Shown here piece after piece: positions 35,601 to 50,600 of a DNA stretch of 64,000 nucleotides; within the stretch, counting starts at the first letter, position 1, and each line of letters starts with the position of its first letter. Origin of the DNA: Tenebrio molitor (lineage: Eukaryota > Arthropoda > Insecta > Coleoptera > Tenebrionidae); NCBI RefSeq assembly GCF_963966145.1, contig NC_091052.1:10292001-10356000 (forward strand), given 5' to 3'. Below the pieces are notes generated by a model, which ran no database searches, was not told the origin of the DNA, and worked only from the letters and a program-made list of their open reading frames with translations. The position numbers and the translations under genes are program-made.

Positions 35601-38600
35601 AGAAAACTCCAGATCAATGGTTTCGGTAAATAAAAAATTGTTGTCGAAGAGCAGCGTCGTGAAGTCAATAAAGTTTCATCTACTTTCGAGATCGCCACAC
35701 TAGAGCAATAAGACATTGCAACAGACATTGCTAAAATTCCTCGCAATCATTTTCCTTGCTTTACACTAATAGTTTGTCAGCTTTCAGCAAGGAAGTCTCA
35801 GTTTTGGACCAAAGAGAAATTGTGCAGAATTTTTTTTTAAATGTAAATTATTTTTTTTAAATACAAACATACAAAAATTACTGGTGTTTAAATAAATCTA
35901 ATGATTTAGCCCTCTTTAGAAAGAGGAGATAAGATTTAATACATTTTCTCATAAACATCTTTTCATCCTTTTGAAATTAGGGTCCGGCACGATGGATCCT
36001 ATTGGACAATGTTTTGTTTTGTCCATGCTAACTGAAATTACACTCAGTTACAGTAATTAATTGGTTAGATATAAAAAGCAGATATTATAGAAACTTTATC
36101 AAATCGAAACTTTTTAAAGAAGGCTAAATTGTTGCGATTTATTTGAAAATTTAATAATTTTTAAAAGAGGCTGAAATTCAAGTGAAATCTAGCAAATTCT
36201 TGAAATTTTTAAAATTTCTAGAAAAGCTTAAATTATTGAGATTTAAAAAAAAAAATTCTCCAGGATTTTCCCCTGGTCCAGAACTCGTATTATGATACCT
36301 ACTCAAGGGTATTAACTTCAACATTTCTAGCAAAGTCTCTTTTAAATTTAAAGTGCTTTCTGCAGTTTGATGCTTATAAAATGTTGAATCAAGGCTTCCA
36401 TTTACTTTTTTTGCTATTTTACAATGATTAAAAGTTTTTAATTAAAACCTTCCGCCCAAATGGCTTTGCTGATGAAATTTGAACGAAAAGCTCTAACTAA
36501 CTAAACAAAAGCAAAGCCTGTACCTGCCCGAAAATATTTGATGGATTTGCGAGTAGTCAATTATTAATTAAAGTTCACCTCGAAACTACTGAATAAAAAT
36601 TCTGGTTTCAAATGGTGATTTGAGCGGAAGACCATTATTTCTCGAATCTGATCTCTTCGAGCGGTTGAAAGTAGATTAATATTTAATGCGTGTTCGGGTT
36701 GTGCTATCTTGTGGCGTTGCATTTCAATAAACTCGGTTTAAGTCACGCGAAATCCTTAATAAATCCGAGGCAGGATCGTTTTCGCCATTTTTTAATGGTG
36801 GTTGTGCGAGCCTATCTCTGGAATATTGATTGGGACAGATAATAATAACCACTCTTGTTGTAAAGACCTGAAGCCCTTAATACTCATTTTCTAGCAAATG
36901 GCATGGTTTTCACGCGGCTAAAAGTGAGAGTGAAGTTTTAACTTCTGAACTTTTGCAGTAAATTAACCCGAGCAGAAAACTTAAAGCTTCGGCTTGAAGA
37001 AGCTCGAAACCTTTGACCTCTTCTACGTACGAACCATTAAAATTGATTTACTCTGGCGCAAATGTGTTTAAGGTTTATTTCCTTTTTGGGTCTTTTTATA
37101 CACGTTGATTTAACGAGTCCGTGCAATGTGTAATGTAGCGATCCCGGTTTTCATTACTCCAACACGGCGCTTTAAAACTATTCGTTTTACAAAAAAACCG
37201 CACACATGTTGCGGCATAAAACTGCAACCCACATGATTATTCTTCAACCGGCAGATGAATTGGATACTGAGAGGATTCATACGAGATATTCTAAACAGGT
37301 ACTCAAAATTTCGAAGAATTAATGCCGCTTTGAAAAGGGGGCGATTAAGAGAAATAAACTTTGCACACAGCCGCATCGGGGTTGAGTTATTCCCGCCTTA
37401 AAACTGTTTAGGTTTTGTACATTTTCCGACATTATCGTAAAACCGGAGCTGCGCTACCAAAAAGAAATATGCCTAAGCCTCGGCAACATAATGCTTAATT
37501 TCCCTTTCTCTGGATCGCTCTAATTAAAACTTTCCGGTTTGGTAATGCTTGTATGTACACTTGCGACCACAAAAAGGGCTTAAGGTTGTACAAGCCATTA
37601 AGTCCAAACTCGTAATGCTTTACAGTGTTTTTGTAAAATACCACTGAAAATACAGCGTTATTATAAATGTTTTCAACATGGAAGGTGTGATGTGGAAATT
37701 TGCCAAATGTAATTCTGGTGTACTTATACTATTTAACGAAATTGATGTTATTTCTTGGTTGCCTAAAAGCAAGGGGCTTTAAAGTAATTTTAATTTTTTA
37801 AAAATCAGAAATAACCACCATAATTTTTGTTTGTTTTAAGGAATAAATCATTTGTTGCATTAGCATTAAAAAAAGTTTTATAATCGATGTTATACGTCTA
37901 AGACGGGGATTTTTTCAGAGGGGAACTAAATAGTTTACTTTACGGTTTGGGAAACTTTATTTCATATTCGAGTATACTTGAACTTAACCAAATTTTCCTT
38001 AATTTACTTTAGAAATTAAGAAAACAAAAGGAATTTCTCGTAAAATGCTTGACAGTGCTTCATTATCACTTGCAGCACGGTATTCACTCATTTGAGGAAA
38101 ATAACTGAAATGTGCGCACTTCAACATGATAAGAGCTTTAGACTGTTAGCTGATTACCTAATTTACACATTCATATTTTGAAGTTTGGTAAATTATTTTT
38201 TCCGTAATAATTTTACAGCAAAAATTATGTATGCAACTTGTGATAAAGCTGCGCTGGTGCATGTAATCTTCCTACTTCTAAAAAAAGTAGTGCTTTATAC
38301 ACATGTTGAATAATTCATTGTTGTTAATGTAAGAGTAGCAAGAGGCAGTCTTGCAAAGACTCTTCCGCTGTCTTTCAACTAGCTAAAAACACCGTAGTTT
38401 ACGCTTTGAAAAATGATAAACAATGAAAGCTGCAAAATGACAAGTGCGAGTTGTCAAATGTCAAATTTACATAACAACGCTTCTGATAAAACTATGGCAG
38501 CGGTGGTAATAGGTGCATGCCATCTTTTTCATTGGTTTTGGTGAAATTTTCGAAGTCACGCCCCGAAAGCGATCCCCATTCCTGGCCAAGGACGAAGGAC

Positions 38601-41600
38601 GAGGATATCGCATCAAACTAAACGAACCTTTGTCGGTTTACCTCACCGCGGCCCATTCTAGCCGGCTTCTTGCCCGATTACCGGCACGGAACGCGATCTT
38701 TACTGCTCCTCTTCCGGAACAAGTAGAGCTAAAGACATGAAGAATATAATTCTATTATATAGTAAGTTTCGTGCGCGGGTGATAATTCCGTCGGTTATCT
38801 AGTGTGTACCGAGCACTCCAACATTAATTTAAAATGTGGGGCTGTTTGCACGAGAGCATTGTGTACATCCACAATAAATTCTCTTATATATTTTATCCTG
38901 AAGTGTGTACTTTGCCACGACATTATCACTCAAACTCCTCTCGTGATATATTTGTACGAATCACTCCGCTCTACCCTTATTAAATATATTTTCTGTCGAC
39001 TCTAGCACCATTCCAAGCGGCAACAATCAAACGGATTTATTGTTGCTAATGCCAAATCAGACGCGTCAAACGGGCAAGTAAATTCCGGACGGGGTCGCAT
39101 TCACCGGATTACCTTTCGGCACATGTCCGTTCGGGGTCGGCGATATTTATTTATTCTTTTGTGTGCGGCGACACAATTTGCTTAAATAAATTTCGTTTTT
39201 CGATTCGAACAGAACCGTTTCATTTGCAGTTTGGAAAATCGTTAAACCTGAACCGCCTATACACGAGATTCAAAAATTAGCGGTTTTCTATAGTCGGTGC
39301 GTCAGAAATGAAGCCATTCAGTTGCAGTCGAGTTAAATCGCTTATTGTCTGGATGTAGGTCGCTCCAGGTCTGCCAAAACGACGAAAATGTCATCTTTCA
39401 TTCTTCGAGTACGTACTTCTAATAACAAAAATATAGGACGTCGGAAGTCCGCCGAGTTACACACGGGAAATTGGAAACCCAGTAAAAAGAGTATTAATGA
39501 AACTAGCGAGTAGAAAAATAAATTCATGTGACCGAATGCCTGTTTAAATTTTTTATCCGGCTAAACGGGAGGGTTTTAAAGCCCGACGAGGGTGTATTGA
39601 CGAAGGCGACAGCTGAGTGACACAAATTAGGAGGCTATTTGGAGATGGTATATAACAATCCTGAGATTCAATTACGTACGAATTCGAAATTTGCGCACAT
39701 AATTGAATTTTCTGCGCGCAGCTGGAGTCCAAATCGAAATAAATTTTTCACAATACATTAAACTTTTTCCCTTTGAATATCATATCATAACCTTTGGTTA
39801 TTTATGTAAAAAGTCAATCGAAAATTCAATTACACGTTCGTTAGAATTTGTGATTTCAGTCGTTATTCGGGAATTTAAGAAAAATTAAAATCGATTTTAA
39901 TCCATTATTCGAAGTTAATTAGATTCCGTGGCAGTCTCCAATTTCATCACCGCGGTCAACGAAATATAATGGAGTGAAATGACTAAGGCAAAAACCAATA
40001 CAATTTTAAATTACTCTCGATGCCAGAATGTCCTGACAGAAAAGGGACGGGCGACCAGTCGTGACCGTTGGTCTTTTCCGCTGGAAATTTGTACAAACAA
40101 TTTTCAAATTCGGCAGTTCACATTGTTTATGCATAACTTCCGCCTTAAACGAATATGGCTTCGTCACCTGCAGATTTCCTGTCATTGAAAGAATAAATTG
40201 ATGTTTCTTCTTTCATGCTCCTGAAAAATAGGAGAAGAGACGTATAAATAAAATATTCCGATTTACATAAAAGCCATCTCGTGGAAAATGTTGAATTCAG
40301 TGAAAATTTATAAAATCTGCGTCCCGGTAATATAACTGAATCAGTAACGTCGAATTGGGTTCTGTTTATTCCTACGAAAATGTGTTTTCCTCAATTAAGG
40401 AATCATTTTTAAAAGCTTCCGGATTTATTGAAAAACAAATTGACAAAAAATTTAAATGAGAGGATTTTTTTAAATGTAGAATTTTGTGGAATCACATAAG
40501 TGCGATACAATGTAGTAACTATCCCATGTACCATATAGAAAAAATCACCACCTTTTTATTTGAATTAAATTTGGATTATAATCAAGGTTTTTTTTTTAAT
40601 TTTTGTGTAAATTTGGGAAGGGAATGAGTTATTTAGACGAAGATCAATATTGATAGATGCAAGTCGCAATGATCGACTTTGGCTGGTTGCCATAGAAAAT
40701 AAAAATCCTCAGTGCGGTTATGAAATATAACAGCACTAATGCTATTATGCAACACAAAAAAATGTAATGACAAAAAACAATCCTATTTTTAAACGTTAGA
40801 AATGTAGAAGAAATACACAATTTTAAATTAGGTAATGAAGCTGAGTAGTTTCAGGAGAACAATATGTACCTATACATTTTGAATTCAATTAGTTTTAGAA
40901 AATAAAATCTAAAAGAAATGAAAATAGCAGCGCCATCTGTCGGTTCTACCTTACATTTGACAATTATTGGGTGCGTTCCATTAAAATTCGAAAAGTAGTA
41001 ATTGTTTTTAACATTTTAAATTTAAAAACGTTGGCCAAAAAGCATTATACATACCTTGTGTGTGAAACATTTTGCAACGCTCAGTTTATGAAACACTCCG
41101 CTGCGCGTCGTGTTTCAAATTAAACTTCGCGCTGCAAAATGTAACTTCCCACACTCGATTGTAAATAGCTATTTCCATTATTCACGTGACTGCACGGTGT
41201 GCGGTAAAGTAAGTTACTACCTCTCTGAAATTAATGGGATGAATAGAATTTATAACAGGGTCCTAGATAAAAAAACTTTTAATCTGGCGCAGAAGAATAT
41301 TTTTTCACCTGCAACTCTGGTTAAGGTTGCTTGAAAAAATAATAAAACTTAAAATCTGATATAAAATGAAACACAATAAAAACTCAATCTTAATAACTTG
41401 AAAAAAATCGTTTGTCTTTTTTGTACACAAATAAACAAAATGAAAAATGTCTTTCTTCATGAGCAATTAATTTTATTTCTGTAAGTAGTAAGTCGAGACT
41501 TCACTTTGTATTTCTTTTCGTTCAATAAAGGCGGTTTATCATTATAGAACGAAAAAAATTGAAACTCTTTGTTTTGTTTCCCTCAATTTAATTCTTTCTT

Positions 41601-44600
41601 ATTGCCCCGTAATAAACTGTTTTTGCAAGAATTTTAAATTCTAGTTTGATTTCTTATTTTTGCTTTTATAAAGTCGACAGCTAGAAAATACTTTCAGGAA
41701 AATTTTAATTAACTTCGATAAGGTGATAAAAACTGCTCCGGCACAAACTGTACGTTGAGTCTATATTGAAAATTTCCACGATAAACTCTTACAACTTTAT
41801 TTGGAAAAGCCAAACAGAGTGAAGTTGTATTAGCTCATCTGTGTAAAGTTCCAATTTGCTGATTTAACACTGCTAAATGTATTTGCCGATTCTGAATAAA
41901 AATAAACAAAACGTGAACGTTATTGCCCACCTGAATAAACAATGCAGTTCCGTTCCAAATATAGATGTAACGCCTCAACAGTGCAATCAACGCAATCGTT
42001 GAATTGGTTGTTTTCTAGTTCCTCGAATGTGATCGATGAAAATGAAATGCGAATCAATCGATGTATCTGAGGGTTGCTCCGCTTCCAAATCGGTGAAAGA
42101 GAAAGTTGGGCTTGTCTAGTTTGGAGAAAAATGGTGTGACGGAAGGATTGGTGGTGTTGAGCGCCTCGACTGTAGATATTCATGAAATATTTATTAAAGT
42201 GCGATATTATGCAGATTGCGGCAATGAAAAAGCGCTTATTTCGACATGAAACAATTAATTTTCAATGTTGCTGCTCTCTTGAGCGAATCATTCATTACTC
42301 CCCGGTTATTGTCAAATTCACATGCAAATGTAATCTAAATTGTAATTGAGCCCGATGCCTAACGCACCGACTAATACACAAACTGTTCAAACAAGGTAAT
42401 TTGAATTTAATGACATGCCAGGATGTAGCCTTGCGGAGACATAAATCTCATTTATTTGAAAAATGTCCCGCCAACTATCTCAGAAACGGGATGAGTTATA
42501 AAGTCATCAAATTTCAAATACCTTAAGTATTCTGGTGCACAGATCTGGGACAGAAGAAGTTAAGAGGGATGCAGTAAGCCCCCATTTCGGGCATAATACC
42601 GCCAAAATAAAATTACTTCGTTACAAACTCAATTTAAATGTAAACACATTCTAGTCAGCGGCTCAGTTCGCATGCAGCCTCGCACGCACCCTAATAAAAA
42701 TTTAACATCTGTTATGGCGGCCAAAGAAGGAATTTATCCGGTCGCGAAAAATCGAGCCCCTCTCGATAACAACGGGGAAGGGGATTTGAACCATTCTGCA
42801 GGGATAATTGCCCTAATTTAATAACATTTACTTACTTAGTTCCAAACAGATTAAAACTACAATGTTAGTACTTCCAGTGTTTGCACGATTTCGGGAGTTT
42901 CTAATTACAAGACAAAAGCTTCAACATCAAATTTAATAACTGAAAAGGTTTCGGTTATTTTAATGAGGTGCCGCAATGAACCGATTACAAATTGGCCCCG
43001 TCCCGAAAATCGAATTTATTTACGATTTTAACCGACTTTTTAGAATTTGCGTCTCTAATAGGTATATTATTGTATTCAATTTGGAGTCGTTTATGGCTAA
43101 ACCACGAGTGCTTTAATAGATCTCTAAGAAAATTTTTACCAATATTTCAGTGTATTATTGTCATTTATACCAAAAAACTTCCAATATTAATGTTCAAACT
43201 CCACTTTTTAATATCTGTTGCAGATGTAGTTGCATCCGTTACCTTGAATTATCAGTTAATACAAAATTCACTAGAATTTGGGAATTTAATTTTTTTATTT
43301 AAAAATTAAAACAAGGGTGCAAATTCGAAAAAACAACATAAAAAACTCGTTTTATAAGGGCATTGGCGCACTCGTCCCATAGAAAACTCCCCTACGGCTC
43401 GTTTTCTACACTTGGGACTCGTGCGCCAAATCAACCCTTATAAAACTCGTTCTTTAAAATACTATTATCGGTGTGAAGGTGCACAAAGGCCCATCGATTT
43501 TTACAGCGAACACGCAATTTTCGCCGGATTAGCTCTAATCTTGTTGAATATTAAATTTCTAAGAGATGTATTGATTGGGCTTACACCTCGTAATTATGTC
43601 CGACGTCTACACCATTAAACCTTGCCTCTCCCGGATTTTTGTCCCGAATCTCAGATAAAACCGGAATAATCACCCCTGAAACAAGTGTACCGGCCAATAA
43701 TCGTCGAAAAATAAAAATTGATTCGGTGCAGGGGTGTGATTGATGACGTGTGCTTGTTGCACGGCTCTTTCACTTTCTACAACAACGTCAGCGATCAACA
43801 AGTTATTGTTTTGAAATACCGACAGATAAACGCATTGATCTGGCTTCCCCGCCATTATAAATTTCTTCAGTGTTGTTTTGTTTGGGCGCTCTTTTGATCC
43901 TTACATTTATGTGACGCGGCTTACAAATAAAATGGCATCTTGGTAAAATCCGCAGATCTATGGCGGATGTTGGTCTTTAAGGGGACATAAATAATGCATG
44001 CGCCTGAAATGCGCAGAAATGATACGAAAGCGTCGATGTGACATGGAAGTGACACATTTAGGGAATCTTCAATAAAATATGAAGGGATCGGTGCGACTAA
44101 AGTGGTCCAAGTTTTCCTCTCAACCTAAGCCTTATAGATGCGGATGTGTCTTGTGATATGTTCAATGGACAAAAGTTACATTGCGACAATGTCAAGGAAT
44201 TCTTCCAGGAAAGAACATCAACAGCAAAGTTTACAACGGATTTGCAGTTTTTTGCCTCAACTATCCCCGAATTGGAGTTTATTTACAGTTACTTAGTTCT
44301 CCTGAAAACAAGCAAGTTTGTTTTAAGGCAATAAATTATATAGTGCCTCAACGGAAAACAGGATTCCTTTAGAGCACAATGCCGACGCATTAAGGATGTC
44401 TTACGAAGAAAAAAATTAAGCAAAGCGCCGGATTAAATAAGTTACACTCTCCGAGTCCGACTCTAAATTATTAAATCGTTATTTACGCCTCTCCAACACA
44501 AATTATCTAACTCTTGGCCAAAACCAGACGTTTTTACAATCAATCAGTTTTTACAAACTTCCATGCACGTTGATTTTTTAAAATAAGCTTCCCCGGACAT

Positions 44601-47600
44601 TTTATTTTGTTTTCATTACTGTTTAAAGGAAACTCTGTGAAATTGCTTTGCATGCAACCGACAATGCATTCATTCCCACAATGGAATTATTGTGAGCTTT
44701 TGTAATTTTTATTTTGCAGCTATTTATCCCGATACAGATGACGTGGAAGCTCACCGATCTTCTATAAAGCACAAACGACTCCATCACAGTTTCATTAGTG
44801 TTGGTTTTTAAAGTTAACCGTGAATTCCCGGATTATTTCTTAAATCCTAAACATCCACAAATGGGTTTTGCGCAGAAAGCGTGGCAAAGGAGCTTCGATT
44901 AATTATACTTTCAGTTTTTCTTTCTCAATAACTCCAGAAATATACTTTAATGGATGAAAATCTTTTGACGAGTTTAAATTGAGTTTTCTGATCAGCCGGG
45001 TTCTATTTCTAAACAAATCAAGCGGATATCACGATGGAAATTGAAATCTCAGCAAGCCACCATAAATAGCTCTTGCAAAAAATAAATTGCATGTGGCATA
45101 ACTTACCAGACGTTATGGCCAGTACAAACGCACAAATAACACCGGGTTTACATAAACCAGAATGTTAAACGTATTTAATTTACATTTACATAAACTAACC
45201 TTTGGAAAATCACGAATCTCTAACAGCTCGTTGGGGATGATTTATGTAAAGTCGTAAATTTTTTTCCATTGCAAGACATAATTAAGTTTTCTCTTGACGT
45301 CCGACCTTTATGACAGCAAGAGGCAACTTTTACTTAAAATAATTATTCCTCAAATTTCGCACAATGTCTAAAAACAAAGGAACATTATTATTACGTCTAT
45401 TACAAACTTTCTTGAAGCGTGAAAATTTAATTTTATTTACGTTTTATGCATTAACAAAACAAACATTTCTCCTCAGATGAGAGGATTAATCAACTTTTAC
45501 CTATCCATCTGAAACTTAAAAGCTTTCTGATAAAAGAAACAAATTTTCTCACGATCTTAGAAAAGATTTATTAGAAACTATAAATAAAAATAAAATACGT
45601 GCAAGAGATTGCATTTCTAGATATTCAAAACAGCCATAAATTTTTATATTTACTCGACATAAATTTTTGTGGCTGTGGCAATAAAATATGTCTTAGAAAT
45701 GTGAAAATAGTGTTACAACTTCCTTAGTGATGCATTGATGTTACAATACTTTATGTATTGGAGAAGTGGGAAATTCCATCGGCACTTGTGCTGGTGCACA
45801 TGAGAGTGAAATACGAGTATATTGACATTGCGGTGTGATAAAATAAATTGTGTCCACATTTATTTCAAGTTACTTCTGCAGTTGTCTAGATATTAGGCAA
45901 AGAAAAGTTGAAAGGATTCCTCCGAGTGTTCATATTGAGCGATCTTGATTGTGGAGTATAGAATTCAAATTAATTTTATTCAGTTTGTAAAGCTACTGAA
46001 CAAAACTAAATCCCTAAGTAAATATTTTCCACTTCGAGATAATAATCTTGTGAAAGCAGAAAAGTCTGCTTTTAACGATGTTCAAAAGCTTTCATAGTAA
46101 ATACGAGCGATTTAGCAACTCGATATTTATGAATTGTAAATTAAGGACAAATTTGGATAACGTTATTCATGGCGAATAACACAGCAAACAAATAGCGCAA
46201 TGGTATTTTAATGTAACGCAAATTTCTCGTACAAATAATTTTTGATATATGGCGGAGGCGCGGGGAAAGAGCACAAGAAAAATTAAAATTGACGCACAAA
46301 TTCCGCTTTTTGAATTTATCGCTTTGTCCTGAAGCATTTTTAATTAGTTCTGTTTGAGTTTGAAAGGAAATAAAATAATGTAGACTGTTTGTGTTTTTAT
46401 CAAGAAACTTTTTCACCCGAAGCAGCAGAATAAATATTTGAGCAAGTCAGAATGTTGGAAACGTATATTTTTAAAAGATCACTTGAATTATCGAGGCTGC
46501 GGCCGAATGGGACCTTCCAAAACCGATTCTTGCAATAACAATAAAAAAGCGATCGGTCGCTGCTTCCGAGATTTCTTTTTAATTTATCGTTGCGTCCCTC
46601 AGACCTGATGGTCTCTCCTGATGGCTCCTGCGACCCCCGAAAACTCGTGTTGTTTCCATTAAGCAAATTGTGTCGAATAACTTGATACCTTTGATGTGCT
46701 GGAACCAAGCCGCAAAATCAAGTTTCCGCTCAAGAACCTAGACTAGATGGTGTGCATTCCTTTACATCGTGTAATTTCTTGTTTCAGACCAGGAATATTG
46801 GTACGAACAGGCGCGGATCGCTTTGCGGAAGAGACTGCAATATGCTACGGACCGCCGACCACATGCCAAGAATGTGGTCCTGTTTGTGGGGGACGGAATG
46901 GGAGTGGCCACCGCTACCGCCGCTCGCATCCTCCGCGGACAGCGTCTGGGAAAAAGAGGCGAAGACCACGAGCTCGCCTGGGATACGTTCCCTGCAGTTG
47001 CGCTGGCTAAGGTACTAACCTTTTACGATCGCATAAATACAACTAAATAAACCCATTATTAGGCGTCGGCCATTTACGCTAGTACATAAAATTTGTTGCC
47101 CCCCACACGCTCCATCCAGCGACAAGAGTTAACGTCAAAACGAATTATGCCGCTCAATTTATACTCAAATCTAAACAGTCTCCTCTGAAATATTTGCAAA
47201 GATTATGGAAGCAGACTAGAATCACCAGCGGCTAAGATATGGAATATTGCTACAACTCTCGGCTCTGGAGAATTGCAAATTCATTGTCTGATATTAAAGC
47301 GCTCGAATGAGAACAGTATGATAATAAAATAGCAGTCTGGACTTGCTGAAAAAAGCATTTTCATAAAGCTGACAAATATGAAGCGATCACAAGAAACTTG
47401 GCTAGTTTTGAACGCGTCATGGTGGCTGGAAAATAGATTTTGCAAACTTGTGATCGGGTCGAGAAACTCCATAAAGAATTTTCTACCGAAAATTACCCTC
47501 TTAGACTTAATTCTTTCGCCACAAGACGAAGGAGCCAAATTGATTACTCATTTTGTATTAATTTTCTAATTACTTATTTTGAAATTTCATGGTAAATTTT

Positions 47601-50600
47601 TTAACGAACGAATAAATTTTCTCTTAACATTTTTTCCTCGACTTTGAATACGCTTTCCTTTCTTTAAATTAAATTAACTGACACGATTCTTGACATGTGA
47701 AATTTATTTCCTGCCGTTCGTAATAAGCGAAAACAAATTATGTACAACGAAATTAAGAAGGAAAAGAAAATACCGATTTATTAAACATCTGCAGATGCCA
47801 GACTGGTTTTAAGATAAAGAATACAAAGTAAATGATGTTTGCTGAAGCTTTGAGGTCATGTCGAAAATAAATTAAAAGCTGCATGAATGGTGGATGCGCC
47901 GGGACATTAATCATTTTGTTTGATTTTTTTACATTGCAACTAATCCGAAATTGTTTCCTTCAACTATAGATTCGTTTTGAAAACAATTATAAACAACGGT
48001 GACGTTGTTTTATTTGTTTCGGATGCTCCATGTGTCTAACTTGTTCTATCCCACCGAGCAATATCCGATATTAAACTATTTTTCCATCTGCGCCACCAGA
48101 TTGTCTCCAACAAGTGTCGCACACTTTTAATTTATCTTTACCACACTCTATTAAAAATAAATCACCCTCGCGAAATTTATCGCCAAACTCTTCGCAAAAT
48201 ACTACAGCGTTAATACAATGGGCCAATGTATTCTAATGTAAAGGGTGTACGGCGAAGTTTTGACAGGTTGAAACGTTCTAGTTATACCGGGTGTTGCAGA
48301 CAAAGCTCTGCATTCAATACGCGCCATTAATTAATGGCCAACTTGTAATTGGAAATGTTTTGTCAAGAGTCCAAGAAAGTGTTTGTTGGACAAGATGTGT
48401 GGCGCAAAAATGTTTCATTTCGAAAATTTCAAGTAAAGTGGCAAACGCTGTATCTTGATGTCATTATCTCGGCAAAATAACGACGAAATAAAATTTAAAT
48501 AACCGTAAAGCTATTGTTTTACAACTTCAACAATCAAATCCACTCGAGAATTCTCCTTGGGAGGAACGAAATGGTACGAGAATCATTTATTCGCTTCTGA
48601 ATTGAATGTTTTTTTTTTGTTCGGAGGTTCCGGTAAAAAAGATCTAAATTATTACCTCCTGTTTCTCTTTATGCAAATGCTTCTTGCGCTCAGGAGTGGC
48701 TTTATTACGGGTCCTGACTGTGAGAAAAACGCAAACTTTATTATACTATCGTATGATGACAAATAAATCCAATTTACGTCGAGGGAAACTTGCCGAGTTG
48801 ATTTTAATGAAGCTCGCGAAGAGTCTTCCTCGGCCCGATGTTGTCTACATGCGGCGACGAAAAAATCCTCTTCTCGCGTTATTTACGCAGCGATTCGGGC
48901 CATTTCATTTTCGTTTGCTATTCCCTAATGTAAATGAATCTTTATGTCGCAGACGTACAACATGGACGCCCAGATAGGAGAGTCATCAGCATGCGCCACG
49001 GCGTTGATGTGTGGTGTTAAAACAAACTTCGAGACCGTCGGCTTGGACGCTCGGGGTCGTTTCGAGAACTGTTTTTCGAGCTTTTCTTCGAGGGTTTCCT
49101 CGCTGATAGATTGGGCACAAGAGTCAGGTAAGAATTGTTGGTTTTCCCTTAACGAACATTCCTCCTGCACTAGACCACTTTGCCAGAATAAACATTTACC
49201 ACGGTACGACGATTCGTGGTCGCCTCCGCCGCCGCCGACTGTTCGCCTCTTCGCGATAAAATCGAGGGTCGTTAAGGCTGACCTCGAGCGGACAAAGTAT
49301 CGCCGTGTCTTCCAACCTTCTTAAGGGATTCAACCCCGACATAAAAAATAACGGTTATTTAGATAGTGGAGCTGCGCCTAATCTGCCCATATTATTTTAC
49401 TAACGCGACGTATGTTGTGCCAAAAATTCTGACGCCGCGCAAATTCTGCCGACTCGGCTGTGACAAACGCTTAAAAAATTTTATCCCCCCTAATCTCCAC
49501 CGTAATTATTCTTCTTTAAACATAAAAAACTTCAATCTCCCCTTTATGTGGACGGAAAAATAAGGCATACATTGGAATTCAAATACGTTCCCTGTGGATA
49601 TGAACTAATGGGCGATCGTTATCTTGCAGATTGCTCTGGGCAGAGATGAAACACAAAACTCAAAACTGTTACCTTAGTTTTTAAACATTGTGCTTTTTAA
49701 ATGGTGCATTCATCGAGACGCGTCTCCGTCGCAGGAATTCTCATTAGTATAATGCCTTCACCCGTTTGGAATTTCGCAAAAGAAACCTCAACCACAGTGG
49801 AGATTTAGCACTTCTTCCGACAATATTTTAAAGTGCGGTGATTTATCCGCGTATTTATTTTTTGCCCCCGGAAACTACAATTTAACTTAAAAATGCAATC
49901 TCTCGCGACTCCAGAACTAATGAAGAGTCATTGCGTTGCAGCAAAATGTGTTGCGCTCAAACGCCCGAGTGTGCTTTTTGCAAATACATTTCGAATAAAA
50001 TACGGCGATCCCTCTCGATTTCAACGAGTCTTAATTAAACGGCTTGATGAACAATTAGAGCTTCTTTAATTAGAAAGTTTTTCGGTTCCGTTATTATAAC
50101 TGGCCTAAAATTTGAATAGTGACTCACCTCGCTGTTCCCCCGACTATATTAAATTTGTTTAAACTCGTTATTATCCGTCTTCCGCACTTTGAACACCAGA
50201 ATGGGCTAAATACTTTTCCCCCGAGAGAAACTAATATTTCCGAGGCTCTGCTACTTTTTACCTCGCTGCTCTCTGCCTTCTCAAATTGAAGACAAGCTCT
50301 CGTTGAAAGCTACTTTAAGTTTTTGCATGAAATGACAAATTTCGGCATAAAATCGGAATTACTGAATTTCTCCCCGGATTTATGCGAATGCTCATCGCAA
50401 ACATATTATACACTCGATCACAGAGTCGAGACTCTCTTTTCTAGAATATTTCTGGAGTTTAGGTCCGGGCGAGAAAAACGCGAATTCGTGAATTCTTCCG
50501 CTTTGTTTTCCCTAATCAGTTTTAATTCCGAGTGGCACATTTTTTCGCTTCCTCGGAGCTCGCCGCACTTTTTACAAGAGTCAGATCAAACGCGCTTATA

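Larger units (their letters stand above)
29610..46787. other. intron 1 of alkaline phosphatase, 17.2 kb
   Basis: No nested gene is supported. It contains two clear foldbacks (41057-41158 and 43342-43457) and a dispersed-repeat fragment near 38245-38310 related to 6600-6645. There are many chance open frames; the longest (minus strand, 31296-31796, 166 codons) has no domain. A first intron this long could carry transcriptional enhancers, but no site is demonstrable. Confidence 0.6.

Noticed and set aside
42775..42800. Complement of GGTTCAAATCC, like a tRNA T arm
   Set aside because: The flanking sequence on the minus strand does not give acceptor or anticodon stems.
42992..43309. 105-codon plus-strand open frame with hydrophobic stretches
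   Set aside because: Leu/Ile/Phe-rich translation typical of AT-rich non-coding DNA; no recognisable family.
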